A program made the translations under genes and the position numbers. Below the pieces are notes generated by a model. The model did no database searches. It was not told where the DNA came from and was given only the letters and a program-made list of their open reading frames with translations. Source: Bordetella parapertussis (GTDB lineage Bacteria; Pseudomonadota; Gammaproteobacteria; Burkholderiales; Burkholderiaceae_C). From it: a DNA stretch of 29,368 nucleotides. The DNA lies in assembly GCA_945861305.1 (NCBI GenBank), contig CAMATW010000032.1, forward strand, positions 1 to 29,368, in the 5' to 3' direction. This document shows positions 16,125 through 22,528 of the stretch, in pieces (position 1 is the first letter of the stretch; each line of letters starts with the position of its first letter).

Positions 16125-16517
16125 TATACGCAGTGTGAACTTGGAAATCTGAAAAATCGAATATTTTTTGAAAAAATCTTTAAATAACAGCTTATTATGA
16201 GTTTTTTCAAATGTATAACTTTAAAAAAATTGGTTTATAAAGGCACTTTCTTCCTTCATCTCATTTAAGCGTTGCAAAACAACCTCGAATTCACTAATTG
16301 GTGAATTATTTTGGTAATTTTGAAATATTGTTCGGCTTTTATAATGAATTAATAATAACTTTAATAATATAAAATATGAATACTATTATATATATTTAAT
16401 TTTGTATTTTTGAAGGCTTTCATCATTAATTGAAATTTTTTTCAATGAAATCAATAGCTTCAACAAAAAACTTAATTTTTATTGATTTTTTGCTAAGATA
16501 ACGATTAAGGAGCATGT
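16125..16517. other. AT-rich divergent intergenic region between T1SS and bactofilin operons
   Basis: This 393-base stretch holds no convincing gene. A hand count of 16141-16500 gives 75 G or C in 360 bases, about 21%, against roughly 42-62% in sampled coding lines. Long A and T runs and TATATA-like steps suggest curved DNA suited to H-NS/MvaT-type or IHF binding. It must contain the promoters of both operons, but no hexamer pair stands out. TAAGAT at 16494-16499, preceded by TG as in extended -10 boxes, is a weak plus-strand candidate. ATTGAA/TTCAAT at 16429-16434 and 16441-16446 forms a small inverted repeat. Confidence 0.75.
16288..16307. promoter_or_regulatory. 20-base near-palindrome, candidate operator
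   Basis: AATTCACTAATTGGTGAATT is symmetric at 9 of 10 base pairs (only T8/G13 breaks it). It sits near the middle of the AT-rich divergent region, about 165 bases from the TolC-like start and 211 from the first bactofilin start. Such dyads are typical of dimeric repressors or activators. The protein that would bind it is unknown. Confidence 0.45.
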
Positions 16518-16895
16518 ATGGCTAATCAATCCGATTCTTTAGAAAGCGTTGTCATTGGTGACGGCGTGGTTGTCAAGGGTGCGTTTACCGTTCCTTTAAA
16601 AGCTGTGATAAACGGCGTGATAGAAGGTGACTTGACGGCACAAGAGGTCTTGATTGGCCCAACAGGACGTATCACTGGCCGTGTTTCGGCCAAGGTTATT
16701 GACGTTCGCGGCCAGCTTCACAACACCATCGTCAGTGAAAAAAGCCTGATTGTTCGCGCTACTGGAAAAATTGTGGGCAAAATTCACTATTCGGAAATTG
16801 AGATTGAAAAGGGTGGCGAAATTGAAGGCGAGCTCAGCCAAGGCGCCGAGCCAACAGCCCCCCTCGTATCTGCCCCTAGCCCTATAAAGCCCTAA
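16518..16895 (+). CDS. Bactofilin (first copy)
   Basis: Bactofilins polymerise without nucleotide into membrane-associated filaments that position cell-wall enzymes or appendage factors. The 125-residue protein is almost all bactofilin domain (about 8-108). It starts with ESVVIGDGVVVKGAF and repeats short beta-helix rungs such as INGVIEGDLTAQEVLIGPTG, VSAKVIDVRGQL and KIHYSEIEIEKGGEIEGELS. A short Pro-rich C-terminal tail follows (PTAPLVSAPSPIKP), and the N-terminal tail is only about 7 residues. A strong AAGGAG (16507-16512) precedes the ATG. It is the first gene of a four-gene cluster with an M23 peptidase, a second bactofilin and a RodZ-like protein. Confidence 0.9.
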   Translation: MANQSDSLESVVIGDGVVVKGAFTVPLKAVINGVIEGDLTAQEVLIGPTGRITGRVSAKVIDVRGQLHNTIVSEKSLIVRATGKIVGKIHYSEIEIEKGGEIEGELSQGAEPTAPLVSAPSPIKP

Positions 16896-16906
16896 GTTTT
16901 CTTAGG
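16891..16906 (+). promoter_or_regulatory. Stem-loop between first bactofilin and M23 gene
   Basis: CCTAAG (16891-16896) pairs perfectly with CTTAGG (16901-16906) around a TTTT loop, followed by TTTAATT. The stem includes the bactofilin TAA stop codon. The T-run is too weak for a clear terminator. It might attenuate read-through or protect the upstream mRNA end, giving more bactofilin than peptidase. Confidence 0.4.
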
Positions 16907-16923
16907 TTTAATTACCAAGATTT

Positions 16924-17976
16924 ATGCGTTTTGCGATCAGTCCTCTAATAGTTCAATTGCGAGCTTTGCCGAACCTTGTGCGACAGCTTTGGGTTCGCGA
17001 TTACCAAGACGTCAAACTCATCATTGAGCAAAGTGGCGATTTGCGTTACTTCAATATACCTGCGCGCATTCAGCGGGTCTTCGCTCGCGGTACTATCGTT
17101 TTGAGTTCAGTTACCATTTGTAGTTTGATGGTTTTATCAGTTACCTCCTTATTGCTGGGCATCAGCCGCGCTCGTCTTGAGCGCTCGCATGAAGAGGTTT
17201 TCAGGGCCTTGATCAGCAGCACCGCCGAATCTCAGCAGGATATAGAAAACCAACAAGCATTGACCGAGGAACAGATGGTGAGCTTGGCGCAAACCATTCG
17301 CGATCGTGACATGAGTATTCGCCGTTTTGTTGAAACCTCAATGGTGGCTGTTTCTGAAGAAAACGACGACCTTAAGTCACAACTGGTAACTTCTGGATTG
17401 ACTGAAAAAATCATCAAAATCATTCAGCAAAACTCTGCAAATGGCGGCTTCTCCTTGGATGATGATTTACAGGCCAACCCTTTGATGCGTGGCAAGGTCG
17501 CGGAAGAGTTGTCCACCAACCGCTCTTTGCGTGAAGTGCTTTACGCTTTGCCTAATCGTATGCCGGTGACCAATTTCAGCTTTTCCTCTGACTTTGGTAT
17601 CCGTAAACACCCACTTACCGGCAAGTCCCATTTCCATACTGGTGTTGATATGATGAGCGAAACAGGAGACGATAAAGTCTTTGCCGTCAAGCCTGGCGTT
17701 GTAGTTATGTCAGAATTTCACCCCCAGTATGGCAACACCGTTGTCGTTCGTCACTCCAATGGAGTGGAGTCTCTGTATGCTCACATGGCACAGTTGTTGG
17801 TCAAAGTGGGCGATAAAGTGACAACCGACAATGTCTTGGGCTATATTGGTAACACTGGATTTTCTACCGGCAAGCATCTGCATTTTGAGATATTGGTGGG
17901 AGGTTATCCTGTGAACCCTCAAAAAGTGATCCGTACCGCCCAATATGTTCAGCAAATCCAAAACAAACAGCCCTAA
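16924..17976 (+). CDS. Membrane-anchored M23 peptidoglycan endopeptidase
   Basis: This 350-residue protein should cut peptide cross-links in peptidoglycan. It has a cytoplasmic N-terminus of about 55 residues and one transmembrane helix (about 57-79, TIVLSSVTICSLMVLSVTSL). A periplasmic coiled coil follows (about 82-165, with many Glu/Gln heptads such as ESQQDIENQQALTEEQMVSL). The C-terminal M23 domain has intact zinc ligands: His238 and Asp242 in HFHTGVDMM and His320 in KHLHFEILVGGYPVNP. SDFGIRKHPLTGKSHFH is the typical M23 entry. It lies between two bactofilin genes and its 3' end overlaps the second. Bactofilin-M23 pairs are known in other bacteria (CcmA/Csd1 in Helicobacter, BacA/LmdC in Hyphomonas). 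By analogy it would be positioned by bactofilin filaments. Confidence 0.92.
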   Translation: MRFAISPLIVQLRALPNLVRQLWVRDYQDVKLIIEQSGDLRYFNIPARIQRVFARGTIVLSSVTICSLMVLSVTSLLLGISRARLERSHEEVFRALISSTAESQQDIENQQALTEEQMVSLAQTIRDRDMSIRRFVETSMVAVSEENDDLKSQLVTSGLTEKIIKIIQQNSANGGFSLDDDLQANPLMRGKVAEELSTNRSLREVLYALPNRMPVTNFSFSSDFGIRKHPLTGKSHFHTGVDMMSETGDDKVFAVKPGVVVMSEFHPQYGNTVVVRHSNGVESLYAHMAQLLVKVGDKVTTDNVLGYIGNTGFSTGKHLHFEILVGGYPVNPQKVIRTAQYVQQIQNKQP

Positions 17977-18415
17977 TCCGGCGGTCCAGAGCTCTACAGT
18001 TGCCCCCCAGCCTGTCGCTCCTGTACAGTCACCAATTCCCAGCGAGCCGGTTCCGCTAGATCAACCTCAGAGAAATACCATGATGGATATCATTTCTTCC
18101 AATGCTTCGAAACCCTCTATTTTGAGTGAGGGCTTTTCTTTTCGAGGTGAAATTTCCGCCAAGGGTGCCATTCATGTTGAAGGCTCTCTCAATGGTCAAG
18201 TTCAAGTGGATGAACTCACCATAGGTTCGCGTGGCCAGGTTGAAGGTGTGGTGACTTGCTCGAGCCTGCATATCAAGGGTAAGTTTTCAGGCACAGCCAC
18301 CTGCAGCGAGCTGATCGTGACCTCTTCTGCATCAGTAGATGGCCATGTTGTCTACCAAACTTTGTCGGTACAAAAAGGCGCCTCTATCAAGGGCGAGTTG
18401 CTGCTGGTAAAGTAA
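17945..18415 (+). CDS. Bactofilin (second copy)
   Basis: This is a second bactofilin of 156 residues. It has a disordered Pro/Ser-rich N-terminal tail of about 60 residues (VAPQPVAPVQSPIPSEPVPL) and then the bactofilin core (about 62-156), from SILSEGFSFRGEISAKGAI through VEGSLNGQVQVDELTIGSRG to SVQKGASIKGELLLVK. The tail layout is the reverse of the first copy: a long N-tail and no C-tail. The ATG lies 32 bases inside the end of the M23 gene, in another frame, so the two are translationally linked. No strong Shine-Dalgarno sequence is visible. The two bactofilins are divergent enough to be distinct subunits rather than a recent duplication. Confidence 0.9.
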   Translation: MFSKSKTNSPNPAVQSSTVAPQPVAPVQSPIPSEPVPLDQPQRNTMMDIISSNASKPSILSEGFSFRGEISAKGAIHVEGSLNGQVQVDELTIGSRGQVEGVVTCSSLHIKGKFSGTATCSELIVTSSASVDGHVVYQTLSVQKGASIKGELLLVK

Positions 18416-18445
18416 AGACTTTCGCTGACCCGCTTAAGGCTTGGA

Positions 18446-19303
18446 ATGTCGGATGTTTCTCAAATAGACGGAAGTGCGGTACGTTTGTGCCGCGAAGCCC
18501 AAGGCTGGGCAATCAACGATCTCGCTGCCAGGGCCTGTTTATCGGTCAAGCAGGTTCGCCAAATTGAAGAGGGCGGCCTGAGTTCTTTTTACAGCGAGAG
18601 CGTCAAACTTACTGCGGCAAGAAAAATTGCAGCTCTTTTGCAACTTAGCGAAGATCAGCTATTCGGCCAAGTACCACCTGCTACTTCTCCTCTCGAGGAA
18701 GATGCGCTCTTTTTTGCTTCTCAATCGACACCTGCAAGCGTCTTAGCTTCAATTACTACCCAACCTTTTTCTGTGCCGGATAAAACCCAGACAGATTCTT
18801 CAGGCGTTCATTTGATCCGCAGCGAGGCCCTGCACATCTTGGCGCAACCGCCCGAGATTGACTGGACAAGTTCCTCACCTGAGGCTGATGAAACCAGAAA
18901 AGCTCAAGACCTGCCCAAAACGCTAGTTAATGCGACGGCTATCAAGGATTCAAGCTCAACTGCGGCAGATGTGACAAGCCCCTCGGGTAATTATTTCCTG
19001 AAAATATTGGTCTTGTTTTTGGTGGCGATCGCTGTGGCTGCCTTGATGCGTCCTAGGCCTGTGGAACCCACTGCATCCTCGCCAGAAGCTTCGACAGGGC
19101 AAAGTATGACCCCACCCGTGGCCCCTGCACTAGGGGAGTCTTCAACATCTGAAACTGGGGCTGGAGCAGCCGCTGAGCTTGCTGCAGGCCAAGCTGATGG
19201 CAAACTCTCGGCAGCGTCAGATTTAAGCCCCGTTAACCCAATTACAAGCAGCGGTGCGGTCCCTGCGACGGCTCCAGCAGCTAAAGCACCCTCTGAGCGT
19301 TAA
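18446..19303 (+). CDS. RodZ-like protein: cytoplasmic HTH, one membrane helix, periplasmic tail
   Basis: This 285-residue protein has a RodZ-type layout. An Xre/HTH_25-like domain occupies about residues 10-70 (LCREAQGWAINDLAARACLS, VKQVRQIEEGG, ARKIAALLQLSEDQLFG). A poorly conserved cytoplasmic linker runs to about 180, then a transmembrane helix (about 182-203, FLKILVLFLVAIAVAALM). The periplasmic tail of about 80 residues is Ala/Ser/Pro/Thr-rich. In RodZ the HTH domain binds MreB rather than DNA. This protein lacks the folded beta-domain (DUF4115) expected at the RodZ C-terminus. It follows the second bactofilin by 30 bases and so probably belongs to the same module. A membrane-bound regulator is the alternative. 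Its TAA overlaps the hemH stop on the other strand. Confidence 0.75.
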   Translation: MSDVSQIDGSAVRLCREAQGWAINDLAARACLSVKQVRQIEEGGLSSFYSESVKLTAARKIAALLQLSEDQLFGQVPPATSPLEEDALFFASQSTPASVLASITTQPFSVPDKTQTDSSGVHLIRSEALHILAQPPEIDWTSSSPEADETRKAQDLPKTLVNATAIKDSSSTAADVTSPSGNYFLKILVLFLVAIAVAALMRPRPVEPTASSPEASTGQSMTPPVAPALGESSTSETGAGAAAELAAGQADGKLSAASDLSPVNPITSSGAVPATAPAAKAPSER

Positions 19304-20394
19304 GTCTCTGCGCCCATGGCCAGCGCTGCCTTGCGAGAGGCTTGAGCCTCATGGGCGGGTGCAGGGTGCAAAGGCCAGCCAGCCAGATGAGAAGTCGCTA
19401 AATCTTCCAAGGCTTGAATCCATAAGGGGCTGTCATTCAGGCAAGGGATATAGCCATAAACCTCTCCACCCTCTTCAAGAAACGCCTCTTTGACTTCCAT
19501 GGCAATTTCTTCCAAGGTTTCCAAGCAGTCGCCGACAAAACCAGGGCAGACGATATCCATGGACTTCAATCCAGCTCTTGCCAATTCCCGCACCGTGGGC
19601 TCGGTGTAGGGCTCTAGCCATTTGGCTTTACCAAACCGAGATTGAAAGCAAACTCTATATTGATCTTTGGATAAACCTAAAGCGTGCGCTAACAAACGTG
19701 CAGTTTTATGGCATTCACAGTGGTAAGGATCGCCTAATTTCAAGGTGCGGGCAGGCACACCGTGAAAGCTCATCACCAGCAGTTCATTGCGGCCGTGGGT
19801 TTGCCAGTGGCGTTGAATGCTGTCGGCAAGCGCGGCAATATAGCCAGGGTGGTCATGGTAGTTGTTGACAAAGCGCAACTCGGGTACGCGGCGAGTGCGC
19901 AAAGCCCAGGCATAAACCGCATCAAACACGCTTGCTGTGGTGGTGGCCGAATACTGAGGGTAGGCGGGTATGACCAGCACGCGGTTGACGCCTTCTTGTT
20001 TAAGTTCATCAAGCACCTTTGCAACAGCTGGGGAGCCATAGCGCATCATCAAACGGACCTGAACCCCACGGTTGTTCCACTTTTGATGCAAGGCATCGGC
20101 TTGGCGTTGCGACCACACTTTCAAAGGCGAACCTTCGTCGGTCCAGATACTTGCGTATTTTTGCGCCGACTTGGCCGGACGCACCCGCAAGATGATGCCG
20201 TGCAGGATCAGAAGCCACAAAAAGCGGGGGATTTCCACCACCCTAGGGTCGCTTAAAAACTCAGCCAAATATCGGCGCAAGGCAGGTGCGGTGGGTGCGT
20301 CAGGGGTGCCGAGGTTGCAATAGACGATGGCGGTACGGGAGGCTTGCCCATGGGCGTAAGCAGGCTCTAGGCTAAAACGGGGTTCGATAGACAT
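19300..20394 (-). CDS. hemH: Ferrochelatase
   Basis: HemH inserts Fe2+ into protoporphyrin IX in the last step of protoheme synthesis. The 364-residue protein shows the N-terminal AIVYCNLGTPDAPTAPALRR and LSDPRVVEIPR motifs, then IPAYPQYSATTTASV. The metal-binding His is His211 in LLVMSFHGVPART, and the acidic active-site helix is CPGFVGDCLETLEEIAME. Length is normal for proteobacteria. It is the last gene of the hpnC-hpnD-hpnE-hemH run, 14 bases after hpnE. Its TAA overlaps that of the convergent RodZ-like gene in a TTAA, so little room exists for terminators. Confidence 0.96.
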   Translation of the reverse strand: MSIEPRFSLEPAYAHGQASRTAIVYCNLGTPDAPTAPALRRYLAEFLSDPRVVEIPRFLWLLILHGIILRVRPAKSAQKYASIWTDEGSPLKVWSQRQADALHQKWNNRGVQVRLMMRYGSPAVAKVLDELKQEGVNRVLVIPAYPQYSATTTASVFDAVYAWALRTRRVPELRFVNNYHDHPGYIAALADSIQRHWQTHGRNELLVMSFHGVPARTLKLGDPYHCECHKTARLLAHALGLSKDQYRVCFQSRFGKAKWLEPYTEPTVRELARAGLKSMDIVCPGFVGDCLETLEEIAMEVKEAFLEEGGEVYGYIPCLNDSPLWIQALEDLATSHLAGWPLHPAPAHEAQASRKAALAMGAET

Positions 20395-20408
20395 GGCAGT
20401 ATTTTCAC

Positions 20409-21641
20409 CTATTGCAGCAAGGCATCGGCCGCGGCAAAACCGCTGCGAACCGCGGCTTCCAAAGTAGCCGGGTAGGGCCCTGCCACGTAATCACCACAAG
20501 CCCAGATACCAGTGCAGACCTGCATGGGGGGACGCACCAGCGAAGGCATGCAAGCGAAGGTGGCGCGTTTTTCCACCACGGTGGTCAACAGGCTGGCATC
20601 GTGAATGTCCAGTTGATCACGCAGTTGGCCCATGACTTGCTGGGTGATGGTGTCTCGCTCGCCAGCGCTTGCGCTCACCACCAAGGCCAGCACACCTTGC
20701 CATGCGGGTTCTGCACTGAGACGGCCTTTGTCAAACGCAAATTGCGCGGGGGCTTGGGGGTGGCTGTGCAGGGCCAGGATGGGCTGCGGCCAAGTCAGGC
20801 GCTTGGCAGTGCGTACGTACACGGTGGCGATAGCGGTGTGTGCCAAACCAGCAGCTATGACCGACCATTCGGGGGCAATTTCCTGGGTTAGCTTCGCTGC
20901 TTCCCATGGCGGACATGCCAGCACCACGGGGTGTTGCAGCCATGGACCTAGTCCATCCACGCGTTGTTGGGTTTGCACCACTGCGCCATGAGCGGTCAAC
21001 CAAGCATGGGCTGCGTCGGGCATCAGGCTGCCCAAATCCACCTTGGGCAGCAACATATCGCTGCTCCCCTTTCCCAACCAGAGTGCATCTTTCAGCACGG
21101 TCAGAAAAATTTGGCCACTGGCGTGTTCGGCGGGCAGGTTCAAAGCAGAAACGCAAAGGGGCTCTATCAGTTCTTGCATGACCTTTGGCGTCAGACCTTG
21201 GCACAGTTGCGCCACCGTCATCCGCGCATCACACACAAAGCCTTGGGTTTGCCAGCGACTGGCTTGGCGCAGCAAGCTGAGTTTGTCTGACCAAGACCAA
21301 CCAGTTGCCATGCAAACGCCCATTAAAAGGTTCAGCGGTGCGGGTAAGGAGGCTAGGGACAGCCCCTGACCATCCCAGCGTTTTAAATGCAAGGGCAAGC
21401 GCAACAAGGTGGCTTCGGTAGCGACGCCCACTGTTTGTAAAAGATGCAAGGTGTCTCGGTAAGCGCCAATCAAAATATGCTGGCCGTTGTCCAAGGACAG
21501 GCCTTCATGAACCACCCGTCTGGCGCGACCGCCCAACTGGGGTGCGGCTTCGAGCAGTCGTACCGCAAAGCCTTTTTGGGTTGCGCGAACCGCAGCGGCC
21601 AAGCCGGCCCAGCCGCCACCGATGATGGTCACGCGGGTCAA
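20409..21641 (-). CDS. hpnE: Hydroxysqualene dehydroxylase/oxidoreductase
   Basis: HpnE is an FAD-dependent amine-oxidase-fold enzyme that converts hydroxysqualene to squalene. The dinucleotide-binding motif is at the N-terminus (VTIIGGGWAGLAAAV, Gly8-Gly13), followed by ARRVVHEGLSLDNGQHILIG and a C-terminal FAD-contact region GIWACGDYVAGPYPATLEAA. The true start is taken as TTG 21641, which overlaps the hpnD stop (TTGA) and gives MTRVTIIGGG. The open frame continues far upstream, but that part is antisense-quality sequence inside hpnD. GTG 21632 is an alternative. It follows hpnC and hpnD in the standard squalene order. Confidence 0.9.
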   Translation of the reverse strand: MTRVTIIGGGWAGLAAAVRATQKGFAVRLLEAAPQLGGRARRVVHEGLSLDNGQHILIGAYRDTLHLLQTVGVATEATLLRLPLHLKRWDGQGLSLASLPAPLNLLMGVCMATGWSWSDKLSLLRQASRWQTQGFVCDARMTVAQLCQGLTPKVMQELIEPLCVSALNLPAEHASGQIFLTVLKDALWLGKGSSDMLLPKVDLGSLMPDAAHAWLTAHGAVVQTQQRVDGLGPWLQHPVVLACPPWEAAKLTQEIAPEWSVIAAGLAHTAIATVYVRTAKRLTWPQPILALHSHPQAPAQFAFDKGRLSAEPAWQGVLALVVSASAGERDTITQQVMGQLRDQLDIHDASLLTTVVEKRATFACMPSLVRPPMQVCTGIWACGDYVAGPYPATLEAAVRSGFAAADALLQ

Positions 21642-22477
21642 AACCGCCCCAAGGCCTGCATTTTCCAAGCCAACCAAAACTTGCGCAAAGGCGTCAGCGC
21701 CACACGTTGGCGCAGCACGGGAAAACCCGCTGCTTGGATTTTCATCAGCAAGGTTCGGTAAATGCTGGTCATCATCAGGCCAGGTTTTTGGCTGCGCCAA
21801 TCGGCTTGAGGCAAAGCGGCCAAAGCTTGTTCGTAAAGGCCTTGGGCACGTTCGTAGTGGAACGTCATCAAGGCTTGAAAGCCGGGGCTGTCGCGTCGCT
21901 CCAAAATGTCTTTGGCGCTCACCTCGAACTGCTGCAACTCGTTTACCGGCAGGTAGATGCGCCCACGCAAAGCGTCTTCGCCTACGTCGCGGATGATATT
22001 GGTGAGTTGAAACGCCAAGCCCAATTGGTGGGCATAGTGGGTGGTTTCCTCTTGGCTTTGCCCAAAAATGCGTGCAGCCACTTCGCCCACCACGCCGGCC
22101 ACCAAATGGCAGTAGCGTTGCAGGCCGGCAAAGTCTAGATAGCGTGTTTGGTTCAAATCCATTTGGCAACCCGCAATCACATCTTGCAGGTGTTGGACTG
22201 TGATGCCAAAGTCAGCAGTCAAGGGCATCAAGGCTTTCATCACTGGATGCTGGGCATTACCAGCAAAACTGCTTTGCACCTCCATTTGCCACCAATTCAG
22301 TTTTTGGGCTGCCACCGAGGGGTCTTGTACCTCGTCCACCACATCGTCAACCTCTCTGCAAAACGCATAAAAAGCGGTGATGGCAGCCCGCCTGTGAGGG
22401 GGGAGGAATAAAAAAGCGTAATAAAAACTGCTGCCTGAAGCGGCGGCTTTTTGTTGAACATAGTCTTGCGGCGTCAT
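21638..22477 (-). CDS. hpnD: Presqualene diphosphate synthase
   Basis: HpnD condenses two farnesyl diphosphates to presqualene diphosphate. The 279-residue protein has both Mg2+-binding Asp-rich motifs of the squalene/phytoene synthase family: DDVVD (44-48) within YAFCREVDDVVDEV, and DVGED (164-168) within NIIRDVGEDALRGRIYLP. SGSSFYYAFLFLPPHRRAA is the usual family opening. The HpnD assignment over phytoene synthase (CrtB) rests mainly on the adjacent hpnC and hpnE. The stop overlaps the hpnE start. Confidence 0.92.
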   Translation of the reverse strand: MTPQDYVQQKAAASGSSFYYAFLFLPPHRRAAITAFYAFCREVDDVVDEVQDPSVAAQKLNWWQMEVQSSFAGNAQHPVMKALMPLTADFGITVQHLQDVIAGCQMDLNQTRYLDFAGLQRYCHLVAGVVGEVAARIFGQSQEETTHYAHQLGLAFQLTNIIRDVGEDALRGRIYLPVNELQQFEVSAKDILERRDSPGFQALMTFHYERAQGLYEQALAALPQADWRSQKPGLMMTSIYRTLLMKIQAAGFPVLRQRVALTPLRKFWLAWKMQALGRF

Positions 22478-22528
22478 GGTGGCGATTGTGGCATCCAGCC
22501 CTGCAAGACAGCTTGCATGGGGTCTTTT

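Noticed and set aside
16211..16240. Nine-codon reading frame in the AT-rich intergenic region
   Set aside because: It has no Shine-Dalgarno sequence and is expected by chance in such AT-rich DNA.
21642..22169. Long N-terminal extension of hpnE (about 175 residues)
   Set aside because: It is an out-of-frame reading of hpnD, rich in Arg, Pro and His and without domain similarity. The FAD motif begins right at TTG 21641.
21638..22477. hpnD as carotenoid phytoene synthase crtB
   Set aside because: The same superfamily motifs occur in both, but adjacent hpnC and hpnE in the standard order favour the squalene route.
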